Assembly: GCA_016710785.1 (NCBI GenBank)
Contig: JADJUE010000010.1
Location: 92,658-156,657 of the forward strand
DNA from: Candidatus Epilinea brevis
Lineage (GTDB): Bacteria > Chloroflexota > Anaerolineae > Epilineales > Epilineaceae
DNA: 64,000 bases
Direction: 5' to 3'
The notes under the pieces were generated by a model. That model searched no databases. It was not told the DNA's origin and worked only from the letters and a program-made list of their open reading frames with translations. A program made the position numbers and the translations under genes. Below, piece by piece: positions 52,743 to 62,608 of this stretch. Each line of letters opens with the position of its first letter. Positions within the stretch are counted from its first letter, which is position 1.

Positions 52743-54830
52743 GTGACCGGCGAAACACGTGCCGATAGCGGTGCCGACACCCGCTTCCCCCCCTGGTCCG
52801 CGGACCGGGCCCGGGCGGTGGTGGCGGACCTCGCCCCTCTCCGCGGCGCCCTGATGCCCATGCTGCATGCGCTGCAGCGCGAGTTCGGCTACGTCGACGG
52901 GCAGGCCGTTCCCCTGCTGGCGGACATCTTGAACCTCTCGGTGGCCGACGTGCACGGTGTCGTCACCTTCTACCGCGACTTCCGCGATACCCCGCCGAGG
53001 GGACCGGTGGTGCGCCTTTGCCGCGCCGAGGCCTGCCAGGCCGTCGGGTCGGAAGCGCTGGCCGAGCATGCCGAGCGGACTCTGGCCGCCGGCGGAGCGG
53101 CGGCGGCCTGGGAGCTGGACGAGGTCTACTGTCTGGGCAACTGTGCCCTGGGACCGTCGGCGACCATCGACGGCCGGCTGCACGCCGGCATGGACGCCGT
53201 TCGCCTGGACGCGCTGCTGGCCGAGGCCCTGGGTGGCGAGCAGCGGGAGGCGCGGCGCGCGGCGGGAGGCCTCGGCGTGAGCGCCGTCACCGTCTACGTC
53301 CCGCGCGACGCCGCCGCCCGCTCCGTGGGCGCCGACAAGGTCGCGGCAGCCCTGGCCCAGGCGACCGCGGCCTCCGGCCGCTTGGTCAACATCGTCCGCA
53401 ACGGCTCCCGGGGCATGCTGTGGCTGGAGCCACTGGTGGAGGTGGCGACCGCCGCCGGACGGGTGGCCTATGGCCCGGTGAGTCCTGAGGACCTGCCCGG
53501 CCTCCTGGACGCCGGCCTGCTGGACGGCGGCGCGCATCCCTTGCGGCTGGGGCCGACCGAGGACCTGCCCTGGATGCGCGGCCAGCAGCGGGTCACCTTC
53601 GCCCGCGTGGGCCTGGACGATCCCCTGTCCCTGGCGGCCTACGAGGCCCAGGGCGGCTGGGCCGGCCTGCGCCGGGCCATGGCGATGGCGCCCGTGGACG
53701 TGGTTAAAGAGGTCACCGATTCCGGCCTGCGCGGTCGCGGCGGTGCCGGATTCCCCGCCGGCATCAAGTGGAACACCGTCGCGCAGCAACCCGCGGGCCT
53801 CAAGTTCGTCTGCGCCAACGCCGACGAGGGCGACAGCGGCACCTTCGCCGACCGCATGCTGATGGAGGGCGACCCCTACAGCCTCATCGAGGGCATGGCC
53901 ATCTGCGCCCACGCCGTGGGGGCCTGCGAGGGCTACATCTACCTGCGCTCTGAGTACCCCGACGCCATCGCCGTGATGGGTGAGGCCCTGGAGCGGGCGC
54001 GTGCGGCCGGCTGGCTGGGCGCGAGCGTCGCCGGCTCAGGGATGGCCTTCGACATCTTCCTGCGCGAGGGCGCCGGCTCCTACATCTGCGGCGAGGAGAC
54101 GGCGATGCTGGAGAGCCTGGAGGGCAAGCGCGGCGTCGTGCGCGCCAAGCCGCCGCTGCCGGCCATCGAGGGGCTCTTCGGGCGGCCGACTGTGGTCAAC
54201 AATGTGCTGACCTTGGCGACGGTACCGGCCATCCTCGCCGATGGCGCCGCGGCCTACCAGGCCCTGGGCATGGGCCGCTCGCGCGGCACGCAGGTGTTCC
54301 AGCTGGGCGGCAACGTGAAGCAGGGCGGTATCGTCGAGCGGGCCTTCGGCGTGACCCTGCGCGAGCTGGTGGAGGGTTACGGCGGTGGCACCTTCAGCGG
54401 CCGGCCCCTGCGCGCCGTGCAGGTGGGCGGGCCCCTGGGCGCCTACCTGCCGGCCGACGGCCTGGACCTGCCCATGGACTACGAGGCCCTCGCCGCCGCC
54501 AAGGCCCTCTTGGGCCACGGCGGCGTGGTGCTCTTCGACGACACGGTGGACATGGCGCGGCAGGCGCGCTTCGCCATGGCCTTCTGCGCCGAGGAAAGCT
54601 GTGGCAAGTGCACCCCCTGCCGCATCGGCGCCGTGCGCGGTGTCGAGGTGCTGGACCGCATCATCGCCGGCGAGGACCGCGAGGCCAACCTCATCCTCCT
54701 GGGCGACCTCTGCGAGGTGATGACCGACGGCTCGCTCTGCGCCATGGGCGGCCTGACACCCCTGCCCGTACGCTCGGCCCTGGCCCATTTCGGCGCGGAC
54801 TTCCAAGCCCCGCCGGCCGCACTGCTATGA
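52743..54830 (+). CDS. NAD-dependent formate dehydrogenase, fused FdsG-FdsB (NuoE-NuoF-like) subunit
   Basis: 695 residues from GTG 52743, with AAGGAG upstream. The N-terminal 160 or so residues are NuoE/FdsG-like with the [2Fe-2S] ligands C93, C98, C130 and C134. The rest is NuoF/FdsB-like: NADH/FMN-binding GLRGRGGAGFPAG at about 330, YICGEETAMLESLEG, and the 4Fe-4S motif C620-G-K-C623-T-P-C626. It passes electrons from the catalytic subunit to NAD+. In most Fds enzymes G and B are separate proteins. Its stop overlaps a small downstream ORF (ATGA at 54827-54830). Confidence 0.9.
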   Translation: MTGETRADSGADTRFPPWSADRARAVVADLAPLRGALMPMLHALQREFGYVDGQAVPLLADILNLSVADVHGVVTFYRDFRDTPPRGPVVRLCRAEACQAVGSEALAEHAERTLAAGGAAAAWELDEVYCLGNCALGPSATIDGRLHAGMDAVRLDALLAEALGGEQREARRAAGGLGVSAVTVYVPRDAAARSVGADKVAAALAQATAASGRLVNIVRNGSRGMLWLEPLVEVATAAGRVAYGPVSPEDLPGLLDAGLLDGGAHPLRLGPTEDLPWMRGQQRVTFARVGLDDPLSLAAYEAQGGWAGLRRAMAMAPVDVVKEVTDSGLRGRGGAGFPAGIKWNTVAQQPAGLKFVCANADEGDSGTFADRMLMEGDPYSLIEGMAICAHAVGACEGYIYLRSEYPDAIAVMGEALERARAAGWLGASVAGSGMAFDIFLREGAGSYICGEETAMLESLEGKRGVVRAKPPLPAIEGLFGRPTVVNNVLTLATVPAILADGAAAYQALGMGRSRGTQVFQLGGNVKQGGIVERAFGVTLRELVEGYGGGTFSGRPLRAVQVGGPLGAYLPADGLDLPMDYEALAAAKALLGHGGVVLFDDTVDMARQARFAMAFCAEESCGKCTPCRIGAVRGVEVLDRIIAGEDREANLILLGDLCEVMTDGSLCAMGGLTPLPVRSALAHFGADFQAPPAALL

Positions 54831-54988
54831 AAATGCGCCGCGCTCCAGCCAAAGTTTCAGGGTTTGGCGGGTGTGCTTGCCGCACATGCGCGACTGCTAT
54901 GAGATTGCGCCGCGCTCCAGCTGGAGTTTCATGCCCAGGCGGGGTTGCTCGCCGCACATGCACGACAATGAGGGAAGAAACGCCATGA
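54827..54988 (+). CDS. Small tandem-repeat Cys-containing ORF between formate dehydrogenase genes
   Basis: 53 codons. It starts at the ATGA overlap with the FdsGB stop and ends at an ATGA overlap with the FdsA start, so it fills the gap exactly. The protein is two imperfect repeats of about 24 residues: MRRAPAKVSGFGGCACRTC and MRLRRAPAGVSCPGG then VARRTC. It is basic, with cysteines at 16, 18, 21, 36 and 45. The DNA is also a tandem repeat of about 72 bases, so a non-coding repeat that happens to be open is the alternative. I recognise no family. Confidence 0.45.
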   Translation: MKMRRAPAKVSGFGGCACRTCATAMRLRRAPAGVSCPGGVARRTCTTMREETP

Positions 54989-57900
54989 TCATGAACCCCC
55001 TGCGCGAACGTGACCTGGGCACGCCGGCCCGCAAGGGCGAGGCGACGGTGCAGCTGACCATCGACGGCCAGCCGATCGCCGTGGCGGCCGGCACCTCCAT
55101 CATGCGCGCCGCCGCCCTGGCGGGCGTGGAGGTGCCCAAGCTCTGCGCCACCGACAGCCTGGAGGCCTTTGGCTCCTGCCGCCTCTGCCTGGTGGAGATC
55201 GAGGGCCGCGGCGGCACGCCGGCCTCCTGCACCACGCCGGTGGCTCCGGGCATGGTGGTGCGCACCCAGAGCGACAAGCTGGGGCGGCTGCGGCGGGGGG
55301 TGATGGAGCTGTACATCTCCGACCATCCGCTTGACTGCCTCACCTGCGCCGCCAACGGCGACTGCGAGCTGCAGGACATGGCCGGCGCGGTGGGCCTGCG
55401 CGATGTGCGCTACGGCTTCGACGGCGAGAATCACCTGGGCCAGGCGGTGGACGACAGCAACCCCTACTTTGCGTTCGACCCCGCCAAATGCATCGTCTGC
55501 AACCGCTGCGTGCGGGCCTGCGACGAGGTGCAGGGCACCTTCGCCCTGACCATCCAAGGCCGCGGCTTCGACAGCAAGGTGGCTCCCGGCCCGGGCAGCT
55601 TCTTCGACTCGGATTGCGTCAGCTGCGGTGCCTGCGTGCAGGCCTGCCCCACGGCCACCCTCTCGGAGAAGAGCCTCATCCAGCTGGGCCAGCCGCGACG
55701 GGTGGTGGAAACCACCTGCGCCTACTGCGGCGTGGGCTGCTCCTTCCGCGCCGAGATGCAGGGCGAGACGGTCGTGCGCATGGTGCCTTCCAAGGGCGGC
55801 GGGGCCAACGAGGGCCATTCCTGCGTCAAGGGCCGCTTCGCCTGGGGCTACGCCACGCATGCCGAACGACAGACGAAGCCGATGCTGCGGGACAGCATCG
55901 ACGATCCCTGGCGCACGGTGAGTTGGGAGGAGGCCATCGCCCACACGGCGGCGCGGCTGCAGGAGATCCAGGCGCGCTACGGCAACGGCGCCATCGGCGG
56001 CATCACCTCCTCGCGTTGCACCAACGAAGAGGTCTTCGTGGTGCAGAAGATGGTGCGGGCGGCCTTCGGCAACAACAACGTGGACACCTGCGCCCGGGTC
56101 TGCCATTCGCCCACGGGCTACGGGCTCAAGACCACCTTCGGCACCTCGGCGGGCACGCAGGACTTCAAGTCGGTGGAAGCGGCCGACGTCATCCTGCTGA
56201 TCGGCGCCAACCCCACCGCGGCCCATCCGGTGTTCGCCTCGCGGATGAAGCAGCGCCTGCGCGAAGGGGCGCGGCTGATCGTGCTGGACCCGCGACGCAT
56301 CGAGCTGGTGCGCACGCCGCACATCGCGGCCGAGCATCACCTGCAGTTGAGGCCGGGCACCAATGTGGCGGTGATCAACGCGATGGCCCATGTCATCGTC
56401 ACCGAGGAGCTGGTGGACCAGAGCTTCATCGACGCCCGCTGCGAGACGGACAGCTTCGAGCATTGGGCCAGCTTCATCAGCCGGCCGGAGCACAGCCCGG
56501 AGGCCACGGCGGACCATACGGGGGTGCCGGCGGACCTGCTGCGCCAGGCGGCGCGGCTCTACGCCACGGGCGGCAACGCCGCGATCTACTACGGCCTGGG
56601 GGTAACAGAGCACAGTCAGGGCTCGACGATGGTCATGGGCATGGCCAACCTGGCCATGGCCACGGGCAACATCGGCCGCGATGGCGTGGGCGTCAACCCG
56701 CTGCGTGGCCAGAACAACGTGCAGGGCGCCTGCGACATGGGCTCCTTCCCGCATGAATTCTCGGGCTACCGCCACGTGTCGGACGATGCCACGCGCGAGA
56801 TGTTCGCCTCGCTGTGGGGGCACGGAACTGAGCGCTCTGCCGGGTCTGCGCATCCCCAACATGCTGGACGCGGCGGTGGGCGGCGAGTTCAAGGGGCTCT
56901 TCGTGCAGGGCGAGGACATCGCGCAGTCGGACCCGGAACACGGCCCATGTGACGGCGGCCCTGCAGGCCATGGAGCTGGTCATCGTACAGGACCTCTTCC
57001 TCAACGAGACGGCCCGCTACGCCCATGTCTTCTTCCCCGGCACCTCCTTCCTGGAGAAGGACGGTACCTTCACCAACGCCGAGCGGCGCATCAACCGCGT
57101 GCGCCCGGCGATGCAGAGCCAGACGGGCAAGCAGGAATGGCAGGTGGTGGCTGAGCTTTCGGCCGCCTTGGGTTATCCGATGCATTATGACAATGCTTCG
57201 GCGATCATGGACGAGATCGCCGCGCTCACGCCCACCTTCCGCGGCGTCTCCTTCGCCAGTCTGGACGCCGAAGGCAGCATGCAATGGCCGGTGAACGCGG
57301 CGGCGCCCCATGGCACGCCGATCATGCACGTGCAGGGTTTCGTGCGCGGCAAGGGCCACTTCATCGAGACGCCCTTCGTGCCCACGGAGGAGCGCTCGAC
57401 GCGGCGCTTCCCGCTGCTGCTGACGACGGGACGCATCCTCAGCCAGTACAACGTGGGCGCCCAGACGCGGCGCACGGCCAACGTGGTATGGCACGAAGCG
57501 GACGTGTTGGAGATCCACCCGGCTGACGCGGAGCTGCGCGGCATCCAGGACGGCGACGCTGTGCGCCTGGCCAGCCGCGTCGGCGATACGACGCTGCCGG
57601 CGCAGATCACGGACCGGGTACCGCCGGGCGTGGTCTACACCACCTTCCACCATCCCGAGACGGGCGCCAACATGGTGACGACCGATTTCAGCGACTGGGC
57701 GACGAACTGCCCGGAGTACAAGGTGACGGCGGTGGAGGTGACGCCGGCGCGGGCGACGGTGGCGGCCATGGCGGGAGCCGACGGCCACGGCTCAGCCTAC
57801 CACCACGACAGCCGCCTCGACGCCCTGGCGCGCATGGCCAACCACATCGCGGCCCAGTTCCCGCAGATGGGCGACGGCGAGGCGGCAGACCAGGTGGCGG

Positions 57901-58037
57901 CGCATATCAAGAGCTTCTGGGAAGCGGACATGCGCGCCGACCTGCTGGATCTGGCCGGGCGCGAGCCGGGCAAGCTGGAGTCGCGGGCGCGGTTGGCGGT
58001 GGAGCGGCTAGGGGCGGAGCGGGTGGCGGCGGACTGA
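54985..58037 (+). CDS. fdsA: NAD-dependent formate dehydrogenase catalytic (molybdopterin) subunit, frame disrupted
   Basis: The N-terminal region carries a NuoG-like [2Fe-2S] domain (KLCATDSLEAFGSCRLC) and 4Fe-4S ferredoxin clusters (CIVCNRCVRAC, CVSCGACVQAC). A bis-MGD formate dehydrogenase domain begins CAYCGVGC. The catalytic pair C373-H374 is in VDTCARVCHSPTGYG: Cys instead of selenocysteine. Two single extra Gs break the frame: in the G run 56816-56820 and at 56935-56936. Between them the conserved PGLRIPNMLDAAVGGEFKG and QGEDIAQSDP run in the middle frame; afterwards HVTAALQAMELVIVQD and FFPGTSFLEKDGTFTNAE continue. Removing both gives exactly 1016 residues. Either sequence errors or a recently disabled gene; the rest is well conserved. 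Confidence 0.85.
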
Positions 58038-58068
58038 GGGGACCTGCGGAACACGAAAGACGCGCCCC

Positions 58069-59144
58069 ATGCGGGCGGTGATCGTGGGCGGCGGCATCGG
58101 TGGTCTCGCCGCAGCGATCGCCCTGCAACAGGCGGGGCTCGAGGTGCGGGTTCTCGAGCAAGCCGGGTCGCTTCGAGCTGCCGGGGCGGGGCTCTGGTTG
58201 TGGCCCAACGCCCTGGCGGCATTGGACCGCCTGGGCGCATTGGGTGCCGTTCGCATGGCGGGACGGGGCATGAGCACAGCTGGATCAGGTCTCGAAGGGG
58301 CCGGGATCTGGCGCGCGTCGGAGCATTGGACGCTGACGGACGACCCGTAGAGAGCGTGGCCATCCAACGCGGCGCGCTGCTGGGCATCCTCACGACGATG
58401 CTCGGCTCGTCCGTGCTGAGGGACCGGTGCCCCCGTGGTGGGCGTCGAGAGCGTCGATACCTGCTGATCGGAGCGGATGGCGTGGCTTCCGTCGTGCGCG
58501 AGGCGCTGTTCGGACCATCGGTGGTCTCCGATGCCGGTTTTGCGGCGTGGCGAGCCGTCGTCGCCTTCCCGGGTTCTCCGCGGGAGGCCGCGATGTACTG
58601 GGGCCACGGCTCGCGCTTCGGCTTGATGCCGCTCGCCGATGGCGTCGTCAATTGGTATGCGTCCCTTCCCACTTCCGCAGCCTCCGAAGCCGGCTCCCAG
58701 CTAGCGCGGCACTTCGAAGACTGGCCACCGGTCGTGCGGGCGGCGATCAACGCAACGCCGCCGAGCGACATCCGCGTCGACCGCATCCAAGTCAGTCCGA
58801 CCCTGCCGCTGTGGAGCCGTGGCTGCGTGACGCTACTCGGCGACGCGCGCACCCAATGACCCCAAGCCTGGGCCAAGGCGCCTGCCAGGCGCTGGAGGAC
58901 GCGGTGGTGCTGGGCAGCAGCCTGGCGCGTCGGCAGGACATCCTGGCGCCCTGCAGGACTACGAGCCGCCGCGGCCGCGGGCGACGCGCGCGTGGCCGCA
59001 CGCTCCATCCGCATGGACAGGCTCATCCAGCTGTCCTCCTCACCGCTATGTGCCCTGCGCGACCTGGCCGTTTCGGCCGTCCCGGGCGCCGTCCTCCGCC
59101 GCATGATGGCGGACCTGTGGCGCTTCGACCCCGAGGGGAGCTGA
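58069..59144 (+). pseudogene. FAD-dependent monooxygenase, broken in several frames
   Basis: The N-terminus has a perfect dinucleotide-binding start (AVIVGGGIGGLAAAIALQQAG) and GAGLWLWPNALAALDRLG, typical of PHBH-type/UbiH-like aromatic monooxygenases. It stops at 58350. The protein continues in a second frame (YLLIGADGVASVVREALFG, VTLLGDAR), which ends at 58859. A third frame carries the following FAD-domain helix (SLGQGACQALEDAVVLG). Further C-terminal homology (RMDRLIQLSSSPLCALRD) is in yet another register to 59144. With at least three breaks it is probably dead, though sequence errors cannot be excluded. Confidence 0.75.
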
Positions 59145-59147
59145 GCG

Positions 59148-61141
59148 ATGCCCGACTGGACCTACCGCCCGGTCTTCCGCCCCGTCCTGTTCCGGATGGC
59201 GCCGAAGCGCGCCCGAGACCTCACCCTCGCGGCCATCGGCGGTTTGGCGCGGGCGCCCTTCGGCGGGGCGGTCATCGAGGCCTTCGGGCACATGCGCCCG
59301 CCCTCCACTCTTCGGCGGACGGTGATGGGCATTGACTTCGCCAGTCCGGTCGGGCTCGGCGCGGGCATGGACCCTGCCGGCACGGCCCTGCTCGGGCTGG
59401 CCCGTTTCGGCTTCGGCTTTGTCGAGGCCGGTCCGGTGACCGTAGACCCAGTCGCCGGACCTGGCCCGCGGCGGACAGGCGACCAGGCGATCCTCCACCG
59501 GCAGCCGCTGGAGAACAGTGGAGCGGCATGCCTCGCTCGACGACTCAGCGCCGCCCGAATTTTGAGCGCACCGGAGTGCGGATCGGCGTGCGCATCGCCG
59601 CTCTGCCCGAATCCTCGGCACCGGACGCCACCAGCCAGCTTCGCCTCCTCGTCCACCGCTTCGCCCCTGAAGCGGACTACCTCGTGCTGCAGCTGCCCGA
59701 CCCAGTGCTCGACGGCACCCCTGGGAACGCGCCACTCAAAGCGGCCCTGCCCGCGCTGTTAGACTCTGTGGCCGCGGCCGCCGCCGAATGGCGCCGTCCG
59801 CTCCTCTTCTGTGTTCCGCCGGACCTGCCGCCGGCCGACTTGGATGCGTTGCTGGATGCCGTGGAAGCGGCGGAGCTGGCGGGTGTCCTGGTCGGCGGAG
59901 GCGCCGCCGATGCCCAGGGCACACGCCGCGTCGGCGCGCCGACGCGCGACGCCAGCCTGGCCACGGTCCACCACATCGCCGAGCGCTGGCGGGAGCGGCG
60001 GGGGCGGCTGACCCTGATCGGCTCGGGCGGCATTCTGGCACCGGGCGCGGCCCTGGCGATGCTCCAGGCCGGAGCCGACCTTGTCCAGCTGCACAGCGGC
60101 CTGGTGTACAGCGGTCCGGGACTGCCCAAGCGCATCAACGAGGCCTTGCAGCGGCAAGCGGACGACAGGAAGGCAGAGGCCGACGAGGTCCTGCCGGCGT
60201 CCGTCGCGGCGGCGGCACTCGCACCGACCTGGCTGGGCTTCGTCCTGCTCGGCTTGTCGATGGTGATCGCCGGGACAGCGGCCTGGGTGGTGGCCGCGAC
60301 CGTGGTGGTCCTGCCCTACGACCTCTCCTTCCTGGGCCTGGACCGCGACGCGGTGGCCGCGATCCACCCGGCGATGCTGCCCTTCATGCGACACGACCGG
60401 ACGTCACTGGCGGGCACGATGATCTCCATCGGCGTGCTCTACACCGCCCTGTCCTGGTTCGGCGTGCGGCGAGGCGTCCACTGGGCGCGCCGGGCGCTGA
60501 TCGCCTCGGCGCTGCCGGGCTTCGCCAGCTTCTTCCTCTTCCTGGCCCACGGCTACTTCGACCCCCTGCACGCCGTCCTTTCGCTGCTGCTCCTGGCCAT
60601 GTTCCTCGTCGGTCTGCGCTGGCCCGCGGCGGGTCCGCCCGAGGTGCCGGTGCCCGATCTCGTGGATGACCGTGCTTATCGCCTCAACCTCGTCGGCCAG
60701 CTCATGGCTGTATTCCTGGCGGCAGGGCTCATCGTCGGCGGCGTTAGCATCGCCATCGTGGGCAGCACCAGGGTCTTCGTCCCCTCCGACCTGGCGTTCA
60801 TCGGCCGCAGCGCCGCGGACCTGGCGGCGGCGAACCCCCAGCTCCTGCCGCTGATCGCCCACGACCGGGCCGGCTTCGGCGGCGCGCTGTTCGCCGACGG
60901 CATCGCCATGCTCACGATCGCGCTCTGGGGCTTCCGGCGCGGCGCCCGCTGGGTCTGGTGGGCCATCGCCCTCTCCGGACTGCCCGGGCTGGCGGCCGGG
61001 ATCGGCGTGCATGCCACGGTCGGCTACCTCGACTTCTGGCATCTGTCGCCCGCGATCCTGGCGCTGCTGCTCTACATCCTGACATTGGTGCTGAGCGGGT
61101 CCTACCTCGGCGCCCTATCGCGGCCCAGCGTCCAGCGCTGA
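59148..61141 (+). CDS. Dihydroorotate dehydrogenase (class 2-like) fused to a duplicated membrane domain, frame disrupted
   Basis: The N-terminal half reads as a class 2 dihydroorotate dehydrogenase: FRPVLFRMAPKRARDLTLAA, GIDFASPVGLGAGMD, FGFGFVEAGPVTVDP. It later has the phosphate-binding end LIGSGGILAPGAALAMLQAG and VQLHSGLVYSGPGLPKRI. A one-base loss near 59560-59575 breaks the frame; restoring it gives exactly 664 residues. Beyond about residue 355 come some eight membrane helices in two repeats. Each repeat has a PxDLxFxG motif, HDR before a helix, GxRxGxxW and an H...GYxDxxH motif. The enzyme would oxidise dihydroorotate to orotate with quinone. Whether the catalytic base and all flavin contacts survive is not clear by eye; some usual motifs are altered (ENSGA instead of FNNEG). 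Confidence 0.7.
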
Positions 61142-61332
61142 AGCCGGTGGATCCAGCAACCACCCGTAGGCCGGCTGAACCTGAACCGCGGGCTCGGCCA
61201 CGGCCTGGGCATGGTCGCGCGTAAGCACCAGAAGGCGCCTACGTGTCCTTTTGCAAAGGACAGGTTTGGCGAAATCCAGACTTCTGGGAAGGACACATTT
61301 GAGGAGCGCGCCGCCTGCAGCCATCCAGTGCA

Positions 61333-61811
61333 TCACTCACCGGCGTGATTGAGCACAGCCCTCAATAGCTCCGCCGATACACGGAACCCCAACTGAGTCA
61401 TCGCGAGCAGGATAGGCCTTACCGCAGGAATCCGACCGAGCATCTTGGCCTGCAGGAGAATCCCCAAGGTGCCCACTACGGAATGCCGATAGCGTTCGCC
61501 ACGCGCCTTGCGGCAAGGTCGTCCACCAATAACAGGTCTGCGTGAAGGGCAATGGCCAGCACCAGGGCAGCTGCCTCTCCCGGATCAAGCCGGTCGGTGA
61601 ACGGCCCAACGGCTTCATCCGCAACCGTCCGAAATCGATCCACTGGGCCTCACGAACCGCGTTGGCGCCGGGAAGTGATTCTCCGTGGCCCACGACCTCC
61701 TTCCAGACGGCATCCGGCACCAACACGCGCTCGAACTGGGAAGGAAGCAGTTCGAGTTGCCCCACAGCGCCAAGGTAGATCAGCGGCCCCGGCATCGCTG
61801 ACGACGATCAC
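61333..61811 (-). pseudogene. PIN-like DUF3368 toxin, decayed
   Basis: The original start is a GTG at 61811, overlapping the antitoxin stop (GTGA). VIVVSDAG is followed after a one-base slip by PLIYLGAVGQLELLPSQFERV and VPDAVWKEVV. ADLLLVDDLAARRVANAIG and the C-terminus TLGILLQAKMLGRIPAVRP lie in other frames, ending at 61333. The acidic PIN-type residues are recognisable (SDAG, the DD pair). At least three indels break it, so no full toxin can be made unless these are sequence errors. Confidence 0.7.
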
Positions 61812-62080
61812 CTCGCGGTCAGGAGATCGATCTCGTATGCGAGTTCTTCCGCCGGGTAGGCGATGGCGGCCATGCCGTGATCCGTCATGGCCGCGAGAAA
61901 AGGCAGGCGCCCCATTCCGGCCAACTGCGCCCCCTTGCCGATGCTGACTCTGCCCCGGCGCACTCGATCAAGCACCCACAACAAGCGCAACTCCCGCGCA
62001 AGCGCGCGACGCCCGGCTGCAGCCCGGGGCACCTCGTCCTCTGGCAGGTCTACGGTGACTTGAATCGGGATGACGGTCAT
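61808..62080 (-). CDS. UPF0175-family antitoxin
   Basis: 90 residues from ATG 62080, preceded by AGGAGG. The sequence IQVTVDLPEDEV, then ALARELRLLWVLDRVRRGRVSIGKGAQLAGMGRLPFLAAM, matches UPF0175, a small ribbon-helix/helical antitoxin-like family normally paired with DUF3368 PIN-type toxins. The pair is present here in the standard order with a 4-base overlap, but the toxin is broken. Confidence 0.85.
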   Translation of the reverse strand: MTVIPIQVTVDLPEDEVPRAAAGRRALARELRLLWVLDRVRRGRVSIGKGAQLAGMGRLPFLAAMTDHGMAAIAYPAEELAYEIDLLTAR

Positions 62081-62608
62081 GATGCCGCGCCTCCTGGGTG
62101 ATCGGGATGGCAAACAACGCTGGCAATGGAATGCCCCGTCCGACGTCCAGCCTGTCTGCCACTGTTATGTTACCGTTGGCTCCCGGTGACGGGCAAGCTG
62201 TAGTCGACCCACTGCGCGATCACTTCATCCAAGGGCCGCCGGGCAACCTCAGCTGCCCGAAGCAGGCGCCGCATCGATGCGGCGGACAGGAGACTGGTCG
62301 TGGTTTCGGACGGGCGGACGTAGTCATGCACCGCATTGCTACCCTTGGCGCTCCCAGTGAAGTTGCCTCGAATCGGTGGACGGAGAGCGGCTTGGGTCGG
62401 AGGCCGCGTGATCGCCTGAAGTTACCTCCGGCCTGCTCGTCGCCTGTAGCTTGGGCCGACGGAGAAAACGGGCACTGACGATCCCTGACTCGGCCGTGAT
62501 TGACGCGACCAGGCGGCCGGCGGTATCCTCGCCCGCCACAGCGACGACGAGCCCTTTGTTTCGCCTGGGCCGATGGCCCTATCCCGACCCTTCCTGGAGG
62601 CCTTCCCC
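62081..62608. other. Intergenic region without a recognisable gene
   Basis: About 530 bases between the divergent antitoxin and membrane-protein genes. Several open frames exist but none looks coding. GGTATCCT near 62522 is a weak -10 candidate for the downstream gene. Confidence 0.45.

Noticed and set aside
54691..56919. 742-codon minus-strand frame opposite fdsA
   Set aside because: Antisense shadow of a strongly conserved molybdopterin gene.
56810..56945. Programmed frameshifting in fdsA
   Set aside because: Two +1 changes close together in G tracts with no slippery-site plus structure pattern; sequence error or mutation is simpler.
61102..61296. Small minus-strand gene overlapping the end of the dihydroorotate dehydrogenase fusion
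   Set aside because: No ribosome site or recognisable family; overlaps a conserved coding end.
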